Both the position numbers and the translations under genes were made by a program. Shown piece after piece: positions 18,585-26,816 of a stretch of DNA of 64,000 nucleotides. The notes below the pieces were generated by a model. That model was not told the origin of the DNA. It saw only the letters and a program-made list of their open reading frames with translations, and did no database searches. This DNA is from Streptomyces sp. NBC_00425 (GTDB lineage: Bacteria > Actinomycetota > Actinomycetes > Streptomycetales > Streptomycetaceae), in the NCBI RefSeq assembly GCF_036030735.1, contig NZ_CP107928.1, positions 1,736,001 to 1,800,000 of the forward strand, read 5' to 3'. Positions within the stretch are counted from its first letter, which is position 1, and every line of letters starts with the position of its first letter.

Positions 18585-19394
18585 GTGCCGTTGACGTTTC
18601 CTCCCCATGCGGCGGCCGTGCTGCCGCTGAAGCTGTCGCGCCCGCGCTGGTTCGACGGGGTCGCGCTCGTGGCCGGGTCCACCGCACCCGACCTGCCCTA
18701 CGCGGCGGGCGCCCCGCTGGCGACCTACGGCCACACCTGGACGGGCCTGGTGGTGTGGGGTGTGCCGCTGAGCGTGACAGCGGCCCTCCTCATCCGCTGG
18801 AGCGCCCCGGTGGCCGCCGCCCACCTGCCGGGGTGGTGGCGCGAGTACGGCGTCCTCGGCTCGGTCCGTCATCCCTGGTACGTGACGGTGTCGTCGGCTT
18901 GGCTCGGCGCCGTGACCCACCGCCTGTGGGACGACGTCACGCACGATCAACTGCCCGGCACCACGGTGGGTTTCGCCGCCCTCGGCCACAACGCGGCGGC
19001 GGGCGTGCCCTGGTGGATCGTCCTGCACACGGCGTCGTCGGCGGCCGGGCTGGCCGGCTGGATCTGGGCGACGGTCCGTATCGGCCGCCACGGACTGCTG
19101 CACCGCTGGCACGGCCCGCCGCCCCTGGTCACGCCCCGTCCGGCGCTCTGGTGGACGACCGTGTCCGCGACCGCTGCGGCCGCCACGGCCCTCGCGGCGC
19201 TTCTTCCGAGCGGCGACATCCCGATCGTGCTCGGCACCCGGCTGTTGGCCGTTCCCGCGGCAGCCTTCGCCGTCGGCGCAGCCGTCGTCCGCCTGGCCAC
19301 CCGCAACCGGCCGCCCGGACCGGCCGAACCGACCGGACCGGCCGAGGCTCCGCGCCGCGACAAGCCACCGGAACCGCGGCCCGGCGTCGCGTGA
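18585..19394 (+). CDS. DUF4184 family membrane protein
   Basis: A 269-residue polytopic membrane protein of the DUF4184 family. The diagnostic N-terminus is MPLTFPPHAAAVLPL, followed by VAGSTAPDLPYAAG, and about six hydrophobic helices follow (for example WTGLVVWGVPLSVTAALLI; WWIVLHTASSAAGLAGWIWA). Histidine/aspartate pairs (HRLWDDVTHD) recall the related metal-dependent hydrolase-like YdjM family. Function unknown. GTG start at 18585, where the family N-terminus begins; the frame is open further upstream without conserved sequence. The Pro-rich C-terminal tail is low complexity. Confidence 0.8.
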   Translation: MPLTFPPHAAAVLPLKLSRPRWFDGVALVAGSTAPDLPYAAGAPLATYGHTWTGLVVWGVPLSVTAALLIRWSAPVAAAHLPGWWREYGVLGSVRHPWYVTVSSAWLGAVTHRLWDDVTHDQLPGTTVGFAALGHNAAAGVPWWIVLHTASSAAGLAGWIWATVRIGRHGLLHRWHGPPPLVTPRPALWWTTVSATAAAATALAALLPSGDIPIVLGTRLLAVPAAAFAVGAAVVRLATRNRPPGPAEPTGPAEAPRRDKPPEPRPGVA

Positions 19395-19556
19395 CGGCCG
19401 ACGGGCGCCGAGGGCGCGGCGCCGCAGCAGGCACGCCCGGCGTTCCCTGCCCGCGCCGGCGGGAAACCCGTGCCGCCGCGAGCGGCCCCGTCCCGAGGGC
19501 GCGAGGCGAAGGAGCGGGACGCCACCGGGGTCCTGCGAACGGGCCGCCGCGGCGGT

Positions 19557-20420
19557 CTACTTGAGCAGGCGTGACATTCGCCGGTCCGCCAGTGGCCGGC
19601 CGCCCGTCTGGCAGGTGGGGCAGTACTGGAGCGAGGAGTCGCTGAAGGAGACCTCCCGGACGGTGTCGCCGCACACCGGACACGGTTCGCCGGCGCGGCC
19701 GTGGACGCGCAGACCGCTCTTCTTCTCGGCCTTCAGCCGTCCCGCCGCCAGGCCCCGCGAGCGTTCGACGGCCTCCGTCAGTGTCGTGCGCAGCGCCCCG
19801 TGGAGGGTGTGGATCTCCTCCGGCGTCAGGGAGGACGCCAGCTTGAAGGGGGACATCCTCGCGGCGTGCAGGATCTCGTCGCTGTACGCGTTGCCGACGC
19901 CGGCGATCAGGCTCTGGTCGCGCAGGGCGCCCTTGAGCTGACGGCGCTCTCCCGCGAGCAGGGCGGCGAAGCGGGCCTCGTCGAAGCCGGCGGCGAGCGG
20001 GTCGGGGCCGAGCCGGGCGACGCCGGGCACCTCCTGCGGATCGCGGACGACGTACACGGCGAGCCGCTTCTGGGTGCCGGCCTCGGTGAGGTCGAAGCCC
20101 TCGCCGGTCTCCAGGGCGACCCGCAGGGCGAGGGGGCCCTTGCCGGGGCGGGGCGGGCCGTCGGGGAGGCGGTCCTTCCAGTGCAGCCACCCCGCGCGGG
20201 CGAGGTGGGTGACGAGGTGCAGGCCGTCCGCGGTCGTCAGGTCGAGGAACTTGCCGTGCCGGTGCACAGCGGTGACCTCCTGCCCGTCCAGGGCGGTGAC
20301 GGGCGGGTCGTACGTCTTCAGCACGCTGATCGCGACGGGCAGCACGCGCACGATCTCGTGGCCGACCAGATGCTCGGCCAGGAAGTCCTTGAGGGCTTCC
20401 ACCTCGGGAAGTTCCGGCAT
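19557..20420 (-). CDS. Fpg/Nei family DNA glycosylase
   Basis: A 287-residue base-excision repair glycosylase/AP lyase. It has the catalytic N-terminus PELPEVEALKDFL (Pro1 nucleophile after Met removal, Glu2), the helix-two-turn-helix region (LKGALRDQSLIAGVGNAYSDE) and a C-terminal four-cysteine zinc finger (CPVC...CPTC). It should remove oxidised pyrimidines or purines and cut the strand. Whether it is MutM-like or Nei-like cannot be settled; the family in Streptomyces has several paralogues. Its start is 22 bp from the end of the SpoIIE-type gene on the same strand, so it is likely the second gene of that transcript. Confidence 0.9.
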   Translation of the reverse strand: MPELPEVEALKDFLAEHLVGHEIVRVLPVAISVLKTYDPPVTALDGQEVTAVHRHGKFLDLTTADGLHLVTHLARAGWLHWKDRLPDGPPRPGKGPLALRVALETGEGFDLTEAGTQKRLAVYVVRDPQEVPGVARLGPDPLAAGFDEARFAALLAGERRQLKGALRDQSLIAGVGNAYSDEILHAARMSPFKLASSLTPEEIHTLHGALRTTLTEAVERSRGLAAGRLKAEKKSGLRVHGRAGEPCPVCGDTVREVSFSDSSLQYCPTCQTGGRPLADRRMSRLLK

Positions 20421-20442
20421 ACGTCCAGAGTGCCACGCGGGC

Positions 20443-22530
20443 TCAGTGGTGCTCGTGCACCACGAACTCGCACCACACGCACTTTCCGCCGCCCCGCGCC
20501 TCCACTCCCCAGCCGTCGGTGAGCAGGTCCACCAGGAGCAGGCCGCGGCCGGAGACGCCCGACTCGCCGGCGTCGCGGCGGCGCGGCAGCGCGCTGGAGG
20601 AGTCCTCGACCTCCACGCGCAGCCGGCGGTCGCCGCCGGTCAGCGCGCGCAGGGTGACGATCGCCGCGCCCTCGGTGTGCATGAGGGCGTTGGTGACCAG
20701 CTCGTCGGCGACCAGCTCGATCTCGTCGGAGCGGTCCCGGGCCCCCCAGGAGCGGACGGCGGCACGGATCATGTGCCGGGCCTCGGTGAGGGCCTCCGGG
20801 TCGCCGGGCGCCACGTGCTGCTGGAGGCGGTTGCCGGACTGCGGGTTGTCCGGGCCGCGTCGGCGCAGCAGCAGCAGGGCCACGTCGTCGTCCCCGCCGC
20901 GCTCCTCGGCGATCTCGATGAGCCGGTCGGCGAGTTCCCGGACGTCGTCGGGGCCCGCGGCGATGAAGGCCGCGAGGGTCTGCATGCCGTCGTCGAGGTC
21001 GGCGCCGGGCTGCTCCACCAGGCCGTCGGTGCACATCAGCAGGGTGTGCCCGGGATCGAGCTCGACCGTGCCGACCGGGTAGCCGAGACTGCCGAACTCG
21101 GCGGACAGGCCGAGCGGCAGTCCCCCGGGCACCGCAACGCGCCGGCAGTTCCCGTCCGGACCGCGCAGCAGGGGCTCGATGTGCCCGGCGCGGACCAGCT
21201 GGACGACCCCGGTGGACAGGTCCGCCTCCGCGTACAGGCAGGTCGCGAAGCGGTCGGTGTCGAGCTCGTGCAGGAAGACGGAGGCCCGGGCCATCACGGC
21301 CGCCGGGGTGTGTCCCTCGGCCGCGTAGGCCCTCAGCACGATCCGCAGCTGGCCCATGACGGCGGCCGCGTGCGTGTCGTGGCCCTGGACGTCGCCGATG
21401 ACCGCGCCGACCCGGCCGCCGGGCAGCGGGATCACGTCGTACCAGTCGCCGCCGATGTCCCGGCCGTTCGCGCCGCCTATGGTGGCGGCGCGGTAGCGGA
21501 CGGCCACGTCCGCGCCGCGCACGCTGGGAATGGTGCGCGGGAGCATGGCCTGCTGGAGGCCCTGCGCGATGTCCTTCTCCTGCTCGTAGAACATCGCCCG
21601 CTGCAGGCTCTGCGCGATGCTGGAGCCGAGGGCGACGAGGATGTTGCGCTCCTCGGGCGTGAAGCCGTGGCGGTCGCTGTAGAGCAGCCCCATCGCGCCG
21701 ATCGGACGGGCCTGCACGATGAGCGGCAGATAGGCCGCCGAGGTGATCTTCAGGTCGGTCAGGTGCGGCCACAGCACGGGGTAGCCGCCGGCGAACTCCT
21801 CGGGCGACTCGATGAAGCGGGGGGTGAGGGTCCGCACGACCTCGCTCATCGGATAGGGCTCGTCGATCCGGGTGACCAGGGTGCCGGGCACGAAGCTGCC
21901 CTCGGGCCCCTCGGCGATCAGCCGGATCCGGCCGGCCTCGACCAGGCCCATGACGAGGCTGGTCGCCCCCAGGTGGGTGAGGCCGTGGGTGTCCTTGAGC
22001 ACGTCGATGACGTCCTGGACGGTGCGGGCGTGCGCGAGGGCCGCCGTGGTGAGCTGGACGACGTTGGTCTGCTCGCGGCGCGCGTCGTCGAGGGCGGCCG
22101 CCTCGTGGCGGTCGGCGAGGTCGTGCAGCTCGTCGGTGGCGTCGCGGACGATGCCGACGATCCGGCGCGGCCGGCCGGTGCCGTCGCGCCGGATGTGGCC
22201 CTGGGTGTGGGTCCAGCGCAGGGTGCCGTCGCGCAGTCGCAGGCGGAAGTAGGCGCCGTAGTTCTCGCTGCCGTCCTTGATGGCCTGGGAGACCAGCTCG
22301 TCCAGGCGGATGCCCTCGTTCGGTGGGACCCGCACGGCGAGCGTCGCCGGGTCGCCGTCGTACTCGTCGGGGCGCAGGTCGAAGATCTCGTGGGCCCGGG
22401 CGTCCATCTGGAACACGCCGGAGTCCAGGTCCCAGTCGAAGCCGCCCATGCGATTGAGCGCCAGGATCGGGTCCGGGTGGGCGGGCCAGTCGTCCGGGAG
22501 TGACAGGGCTCTCGCTCCCCGATCAGCCAT
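20443..22530 (-). CDS. PAS-GAF-SpoIIE phosphatase with HATPase domain
   Basis: A 695-residue signalling protein: PAS domain about 20-135, GAF about 150-325 (AYLPLIVQARPIGAMGLLYS), PP2C/SpoIIE phosphatase about 345-560 (GGDWYDVIPLPGGR; GDVQGHD; CTDGLVE; GGDDDVALLLL) and an RsbW-like HATPase_c kinase about 575-690 (ELVADELVTNALMHT; GRGLLLVDLLTDGWG). Such Streptomyces proteins act on anti-anti-sigma factors in partner-switching control of stress or development. Acidic metal-site residues of the phosphatase are present. No partner STAS gene lies in the window, so its target is unknown. Confidence 0.92.
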   Translation of the reverse strand: MADRGARALSLPDDWPAHPDPILALNRMGGFDWDLDSGVFQMDARAHEIFDLRPDEYDGDPATLAVRVPPNEGIRLDELVSQAIKDGSENYGAYFRLRLRDGTLRWTHTQGHIRRDGTGRPRRIVGIVRDATDELHDLADRHEAAALDDARREQTNVVQLTTAALAHARTVQDVIDVLKDTHGLTHLGATSLVMGLVEAGRIRLIAEGPEGSFVPGTLVTRIDEPYPMSEVVRTLTPRFIESPEEFAGGYPVLWPHLTDLKITSAAYLPLIVQARPIGAMGLLYSDRHGFTPEERNILVALGSSIAQSLQRAMFYEQEKDIAQGLQQAMLPRTIPSVRGADVAVRYRAATIGGANGRDIGGDWYDVIPLPGGRVGAVIGDVQGHDTHAAAVMGQLRIVLRAYAAEGHTPAAVMARASVFLHELDTDRFATCLYAEADLSTGVVQLVRAGHIEPLLRGPDGNCRRVAVPGGLPLGLSAEFGSLGYPVGTVELDPGHTLLMCTDGLVEQPGADLDDGMQTLAAFIAAGPDDVRELADRLIEIAEERGGDDDVALLLLRRRGPDNPQSGNRLQQHVAPGDPEALTEARHMIRAAVRSWGARDRSDEIELVADELVTNALMHTEGAAIVTLRALTGGDRRLRVEVEDSSSALPRRRDAGESGVSGRGLLLVDLLTDGWGVEARGGGKCVWCEFVVHEHH

Positions 22531-22593
22531 GGGCCCACCTTGCCAGGATTTGCCCGATTATTCGAGCGGGGAGCACCGGGCCTGCGGCCACGG

Positions 22594-23037
22594 TCAGCCC
22601 AGGGCGACGTCGACGGGGCTGCCGAAGACGGCGTCCGGCCGGTCGGGCGCGCCGGACGGCTGGAGGCCGCCGGACCGGTCCGGCTCGCCGAGCTCGCCGG
22701 ACTCGTCCGGACCGTCCGGGATCAGCCCGCCGCCGTCGGGCAGGTCGGGCACCTCGGGCACGGTCTCGGGACCGATCGCGTCGGGGTCGAAGGAGCCGGG
22801 GTCGAGTCCGCGGTCGAGCTCCGGGCCGTCCGCGTCCGCACCGCCGTCGGCGTCGGCGTCGGGGTCCGAGCCGACCGCGAAGGGGTCGTCGAAGAGGGCG
22901 CGGCCCTCGGCGGCCGGGAGGACGACGTCCGAGCCCGGCATCGTGTGGTTCGCCGCCTCGCCGCCGCGGCAGGCGACGACGAGCGCCGCCGAGAGCGCGC
23001 AGGCGGTGAGGAGAGTGGCTGTGGGTAGTCGCACCAC
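22594..23037 (-). CDS. Acidic low-complexity lipoprotein
   Basis: A 147-residue small exported protein I cannot name. GTG start, short N-terminus, hydrophobic segment and lipobox (LSAALVVAC, Cys about 23). The mature part is dominated by Asp, Pro and Gly (DPDADADGGADADGPELD) and looks disordered. DNA shows matching repeats of gtcggcgtcggcgtc. GGAGCAC precedes the start. It lies 63 bp upstream of the SpoIIE-type gene on the same strand. Confidence 0.65.
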   Translation of the reverse strand: MVRLPTATLLTACALSAALVVACRGGEAANHTMPGSDVVLPAAEGRALFDDPFAVGSDPDADADGGADADGPELDRGLDPGSFDPDAIGPETVPEVPDLPDGGGLIPDGPDESGELGEPDRSGGLQPSGAPDRPDAVFGSPVDVALG

Positions 23038-23191
23038 GTGCTCCGCATCGTCCGAACGGATCGAACCGAAGTGGTTCGCCCACTATTGTCTGCTCGGTCC
23101 GCACGAGTCACGCAAGCGGAGCGGACGGATACGAAAAGTGACGAGCCGGCCGAAGAGGGCCCCGACCGCAGCGAGCCCCGACCGGAGAGGG

Positions 23192-23253
23192 CCTGTCCGG
23201 GAAGAGCCTGTCCGGGAAGGGCTGTCCAGGAAGGGCTGTCCGGGAAGGGACAG
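23192..23253. repeat. Degenerate 14-15-bp tandem repeat
   Basis: Four consecutive copies of cctgtccgggaagag/ctgtccgggaaggg, ending in acagg, just upstream of the lipase maturation factor gene. The outer CCTGTCC and GGACAGG can pair, so the leader could fold. Confidence 0.7.
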
Positions 23254-23278
23254 GACCTGAGCGAAGGAGCGCACGGCC

Positions 23279-24700
23279 GTGGAGTGGTTCACCGCACCCG
23301 ACTACTGGCTGAGCCGACTGGTCTTCCAGCGCGCCCTGGCGGGCCTGTACGTGGTCGCGTTCCTGGCCACGGTGCTGCAGTTCCGGGCGCTGCTCGGGGA
23401 ACGGGGGATGCTGCCGGTGCCCCGTTTCGTCGAGCAGGTGCCCTTCCGACGGGCGCCCAGCCTGTTCCAGCTGCGCTACTCCGACCGGTTCTTCGCGTGC
23501 TGCGCGTGGACGGGGTGCGCGGTGTCGGCGGCGCTGCTGGCCGGAGTCGACGGGCTGCTGCCGCTCTGGGCGGCGATGACACTGTGGCTGGTGCCGTGGG
23601 CGCTGTACCTGTCGATCGTCAACGTGGGCCAGACCTGGTACGGGTTCGGCTGGGAGTCGCTGCTGCTGGAGACCGGCTTCCTCGCGGTGTTCCTGGGCAA
23701 CGACGAAGTGGCCCCGCCGGTCGTCGTGCTCTTCCTGATCCGCTGGATCCTGTTCCGGGTCGAGTTCGGCGCGGGCCTGATCAAGATGCGGGGGGACGCC
23801 TGCTGGCGGAAGCTCACCTGCCTCTACCACCACCACGAGACGCAGCCGATGCCCGGCCCGCTGAGCTGGTTCTTCCACCGCCTGCCGGGGCCGGTGCACC
23901 GCGTCGAGGCGGCGGCGAACCACGTCACCCAACTCGTCGTGCCGTTCGCGCTGTTCGCCCCGCAGCCGGCGGCGACGGCGGCCGCCTCGCTGATGATCCT
24001 CACCCAGCTGTGGCTGCTGCTGTCGGGCAACTTCTCCTGGCTCAACTGGATCACCGTCGTCCTGGCGGTGCCGGCGCTGGCGCTCCCCTCCGACCACGGT
24101 CCGGGCCCCGACACGCCCCTCTGGTACGAGGTCACCGTCCTCGCCGTGGCCGCCGTGCTGCTGTTCCTCAGCCACCGGCCGGTGCTCAACATGCTCTCGC
24201 GCCGGCAGGTGATGAACCGGTCCTTCGATCCGCTCCACCTGGTCAACACCTACGGCGCGTTCGGCAGCGTCAGCCGGATCCGCTACGAGGTGGTGGTCGA
24301 GGGCACGCTCGACACCGCGCCCCGCGAGGACTCCGACTGGCGGGAGTACGAGTTCAAGGGCAAGCCGGGCGATCCGCGGCGCTGGCCGCGTCAGTTCGCC
24401 CCCTACCATCTGCGCCTGGACTGGATGATGTGGTTCGCGGCGCTCTCCCCCGCCTACGCCGGGGCGTGGTTCGCCGCCCTGGTGGAACGGCTGCTGGAGA
24501 ACGACCGCGACACGCTGAAGCTGCTGCGCCGTTCCCCGTTCCCGCCCGGCGAGCCCCCGCGCCACGTCCGCGCCCGTCTGTTCCGCTACCGGTTCACGAC
24601 CTGGCGTGAGCTGCGGGCGACGGGCGCGTGCTGGGAGCGGACGTACGTGCGCGAGTACCTGCCGCCGACCCGGCTCGCGGACGCGGCGCGCACGCCGTAG
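23279..24700 (+). CDS. Lipase maturation factor family membrane protein
   Basis: A 473-residue polytopic protein. About six to eight TM helices fill residues 15-300 (for example GLYVVAFLATVLQFRALLG; AMTLWLVPWALYLSIV), with the family core NVGQTWYGFGWESLLLETGF, FRVEFGAGLIKMRGDACWR and CLYHHHETQPMP. The C-terminal soluble part contains YEFKGKPGDP and PRQFAPYHLRLDWMMWFAA, typical of LMF1-type proteins. In animals LMF1 helps lipases fold; the bacterial role is unknown. GTG start with AAGGAG 9 nt upstream. Its stop is 13 bp from the end of the convergent amidohydrolase. Confidence 0.88.
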   Translation: MEWFTAPDYWLSRLVFQRALAGLYVVAFLATVLQFRALLGERGMLPVPRFVEQVPFRRAPSLFQLRYSDRFFACCAWTGCAVSAALLAGVDGLLPLWAAMTLWLVPWALYLSIVNVGQTWYGFGWESLLLETGFLAVFLGNDEVAPPVVVLFLIRWILFRVEFGAGLIKMRGDACWRKLTCLYHHHETQPMPGPLSWFFHRLPGPVHRVEAAANHVTQLVVPFALFAPQPAATAAASLMILTQLWLLLSGNFSWLNWITVVLAVPALALPSDHGPGPDTPLWYEVTVLAVAAVLLFLSHRPVLNMLSRRQVMNRSFDPLHLVNTYGAFGSVSRIRYEVVVEGTLDTAPREDSDWREYEFKGKPGDPRRWPRQFAPYHLRLDWMMWFAALSPAYAGAWFAALVERLLENDRDTLKLLRRSPFPPGEPPRHVRARLFRYRFTTWRELRATGACWERTYVREYLPPTRLADAARTP

Positions 24701-24713
24701 GCGCCGGCGCTGC

Positions 24714-25538
24714 TCACAGGCCGTAGACGCGGGCCGCGGTGGTCTCGAAGATCTCGACGTGGTCGCCCGGGTCGGTCAACCGCCGTGCGAGGTCCATGAC
24801 TTCGCCGTACGAAGCGGCAACCGTGCACACCGGCCAGTCCGAGCCGAACATCAGCCGGGCCGGGCCGAAGGCCTCCAGCACCGTGTCCGCGTACGGGCGC
24901 AGGTCGTCGACGGTCCAGGACGCGGGGTCGGCCTCCGTCACCATGCCGGAGAGCTTGCAGACCGTGTGGGGCAGGGCGGCGAGCGCCCGGACGTCGCGAG
25001 CCCAGGGCTCCAGCTCGCCTGCGGCGACGGGCGGCTTGCCCAGGTGGTCCAGCACGAAGGTGAGTCCGGGCAGCGCGGCGGCCGCACGGACGCAGGCCGG
25101 CAGCTGGCCGGGCAGCACCACCAGGTCGTAGACGAGACCGGCGTCGGCGACGGCGGCCAGCCCGCGCCGCACGTCGGCCCGCAGCAGCCACTCCGGGTCG
25201 CTCTCGCCCTGCACCTGGTGCCGGATCCCTTTGAGGTACCGGCCGCCGGGCAGCTCCCGCAGCCGGGCCAGTTCGTCGGAGACGTCCGCTCGGGTCAGGT
25301 CGGTCCAGCCGACGACGCCCGCGATCAGGTCGCTCCCCGCCGCGAGCGCGAGGAACTCGGGCGTCTCCTCGGCCACGGTGACCGTCTGGACGAGGACCGT
25401 GCGGTCGACCCCCGCCGCGCGGGCCTCGGACGCCAGGTCGCCGACGCCGAAGTCCCGCCGCAGTGGGCTGCCTTCGGCGATCCAGTCCTGGTCGCGCACC
25501 GACAGGTCCCAGACGTGGTGATGCGCGTCGACGATCAC
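24714..25538 (-). CDS. Amidohydrolase, L-fuconolactonase-like
   Basis: A 274-residue TIM-barrel amidohydrolase of the fuconolactonase/PDC-hydrolase group. It begins MIVDAHHHVWDLS (metal HxH-like motif) and contains GGRYLKGIRHQVQ, FVLDHLGKPP, CKLSGMVTEAD and MFGSDWPVC (catalytic Asp). It should open a sugar lactone such as L-fucono-1,4-lactone in the cytoplasm. It follows an aldo/keto reductase that could make the lactone, with a 25-codon ORF chained between them by 4-nt overlaps. The GTG start overlaps the stop of that ORF. Substrate is inferred from family and neighbour. Confidence 0.85.
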   Translation of the reverse strand: MIVDAHHHVWDLSVRDQDWIAEGSPLRRDFGVGDLASEARAAGVDRTVLVQTVTVAEETPEFLALAAGSDLIAGVVGWTDLTRADVSDELARLRELPGGRYLKGIRHQVQGESDPEWLLRADVRRGLAAVADAGLVYDLVVLPGQLPACVRAAAALPGLTFVLDHLGKPPVAAGELEPWARDVRALAALPHTVCKLSGMVTEADPASWTVDDLRPYADTVLEAFGPARLMFGSDWPVCTVAASYGEVMDLARRLTDPGDHVEIFETTAARVYGL

Positions 25539-25612
25539 ACCGGCTCCCGGACGACGGGAGCGGGGCCGGCGACGCGGTCCTCGCGGCTCACGGTGGGCAG
25601 GGCGGTTCTCAT
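25535..25612 (-). CDS. 25-residue ORF chained between reductase and lactonase
   Basis: An ORF of 25 codons (MRTALPTVSREDRVAGP...) that starts in an ATGA overlap with the stop of the aldo/keto reductase (25609-25612) and ends in a GTGA overlap with the lactonase start (25535-25538). Exact coupling at both ends suggests it is translated to hand ribosomes to the lactonase gene. The peptide has no recognisable motif; it could be a functional micropeptide, a pure coupling device or the remnant of a lost gene. Confidence 0.45.
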   Translation of the reverse strand: MRTALPTVSREDRVAGPAPVVREPV

Positions 25613-26637
25613 GACGGCTCCTCGGAGGGAAGCAGACCGGTGTCCCGCAGCTCCTGCCAGAGGGCGGCGGGCACGGGCGTGCCGAACTGCACGGCGCAGT
25701 CGCGCGCTTCGTCCGCCGAGCGGACGCCGACCAGCACGCTCGCGACGGCCGGATGGGCGGCGCAGAACGCCAGGGCCGCGGCGCGCAGGCCGACGCCGTG
25801 CCGGCCGGCGGCCTCCCGCAGACGCAGGGCCCGGTCCACCAGGCCGGCGGGGGCCCGGCTGTACTCGTACGTCGCCCCGGGCCGGGGGTCGGCGAGCAGG
25901 CCGGAGTTGAACGCGCCCCCCACGACCACCGACACGCCCCGCTCGAGCGCCGCGGGCAGCAGTTCGGCTCCGGCCCGCTGGTCGAGCAGCGTGTACCGGC
26001 CGGCGCACAGCACCACGTCGACGTCCGTGTCGCGGACGAAGCGCGTGAGCATCTCCGCCTGGTTCATGCCGGCCCCGATCGCCCCGACGACGCCTTCGGA
26101 GCGCAGCCGCTCGAGCGCCGGGTAGCCCTCCCGGAAGGCCTGCTCGGCGTGGTCGTCGGGGTCGTGGAGGTAGACGACGTCCACGCGGTCGAGGCCGAGG
26201 CGTTCCAGGCTCGCCTCCAGCGTGCGGCGCACGCCGTCGGCGCTGAAGTCCCACACGCGGCGGTGCTCGGCCGGGACGGCGAAACCGTTCGCCAGGTCGT
26301 CGCCGTGGCCGTCGGCCGGCTCCAGTCGGCGGCCCACCTTGGTGGAGACCGTGTAGTGCGCCCGGGGGTATTCGCGCAGCGCGGCGCCGAGACGCCGTTC
26401 GGACAGGCCGAGACCGTAGTGCGGCGCCGTGTCGAAGTAGCGGACGCCCTGCCGCCAGGCTGCCGCCACGGTCTCCCGCGCCTGCTCCTCGCCGACCTCG
26501 GCGAACAGGTTGCCGAGGGCGGCGGCTCCGAAGCCGAGCGGGCTGACCGGGACGCGGCTGCGCCCGAGCAGGTTCACCGGACCGATGCCCGAGGCGCTCC
26601 CGGCCACCGGGGCCGTCGGCCCTTCGAAGTCGCTCAC
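25609..26637 (-). CDS. Aldo/keto reductase, aldose/fucose dehydrogenase-like
   Basis: A 342-residue AKR. It shows SPLGFGAAALGNLF, the catalytic Asp/Tyr region RYFDTAPHYGLGLSERRLG, the Lys in VSTKVGR and the His position in VVYLHDPDD, so the AKR tetrad is intact. NAD(P)-site residues VLVGVRSADE lie at the C-terminus. The subgroup (D-threo-aldose 1-dehydrogenase, L-fucose dehydrogenase, pyridoxal dehydrogenase) oxidises sugars at C1 to lactones, which fits the coupled lactonase. The GTG at 26637 has AAGGGGAA upstream; an in-frame ATG at 26709 would extend it by 24 residues without conserved sequence and would run into the palindrome at 26701. Confidence 0.85.
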   Translation of the reverse strand: MSDFEGPTAPVAGSASGIGPVNLLGRSRVPVSPLGFGAAALGNLFAEVGEEQARETVAAAWRQGVRYFDTAPHYGLGLSERRLGAALREYPRAHYTVSTKVGRRLEPADGHGDDLANGFAVPAEHRRVWDFSADGVRRTLEASLERLGLDRVDVVYLHDPDDHAEQAFREGYPALERLRSEGVVGAIGAGMNQAEMLTRFVRDTDVDVVLCAGRYTLLDQRAGAELLPAALERGVSVVVGGAFNSGLLADPRPGATYEYSRAPAGLVDRALRLREAAGRHGVGLRAAALAFCAAHPAVASVLVGVRSADEARDCAVQFGTPVPAALWQELRDTGLLPSEEPS

Positions 26638-26700
26638 GCGGCGTTCCCCTTCCCGCTCTCGAGGTTCGGCTCCTCCGACCGTACCCGCCACGGGCACCCC

Positions 26701-26728
26701 GTGATCCATCCGGCGCCGGATGGATCAC
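26701..26728. promoter_or_regulatory. Perfect 28-bp palindrome, probable operator
   Basis: Half-site GTGATCCATCCGGC followed directly by its exact complement. It lies in the 179-bp gap between the divergent aldo/keto reductase operon and the amidase gene, 64 bp upstream of the reductase start. Length and symmetry suggest binding of a dimeric or tetrameric repressor for the sugar genes; no regulator gene is adjacent. Confidence 0.6.
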
Positions 26729-26788
26729 CGGCCGGTCGGCCGGCGCCTCTCGACTCGGGACGTCCGCCGGGGCACAGTTCTCCCTACG

Positions 26789-26800
26789 TACTCGCGAGTA
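26789..26800. promoter_or_regulatory. 12-bp palindrome before the amidase start
   Basis: TACTCGCGAGTA is a perfect palindrome ending 16 bp before the GTG start, just ahead of the GAGGAG ribosome site. It may be an operator near the transcription start of the amidase gene. Confidence 0.35.
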
Positions 26801-26816
26801 GTGCAGAGGAGCTGCC

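Noticed and set aside
20074..22503. An 809-codon plus-strand frame opposite the SpoIIE gene
   Set aside because: Antisense shadow; no motif and no ribosome site at its start.
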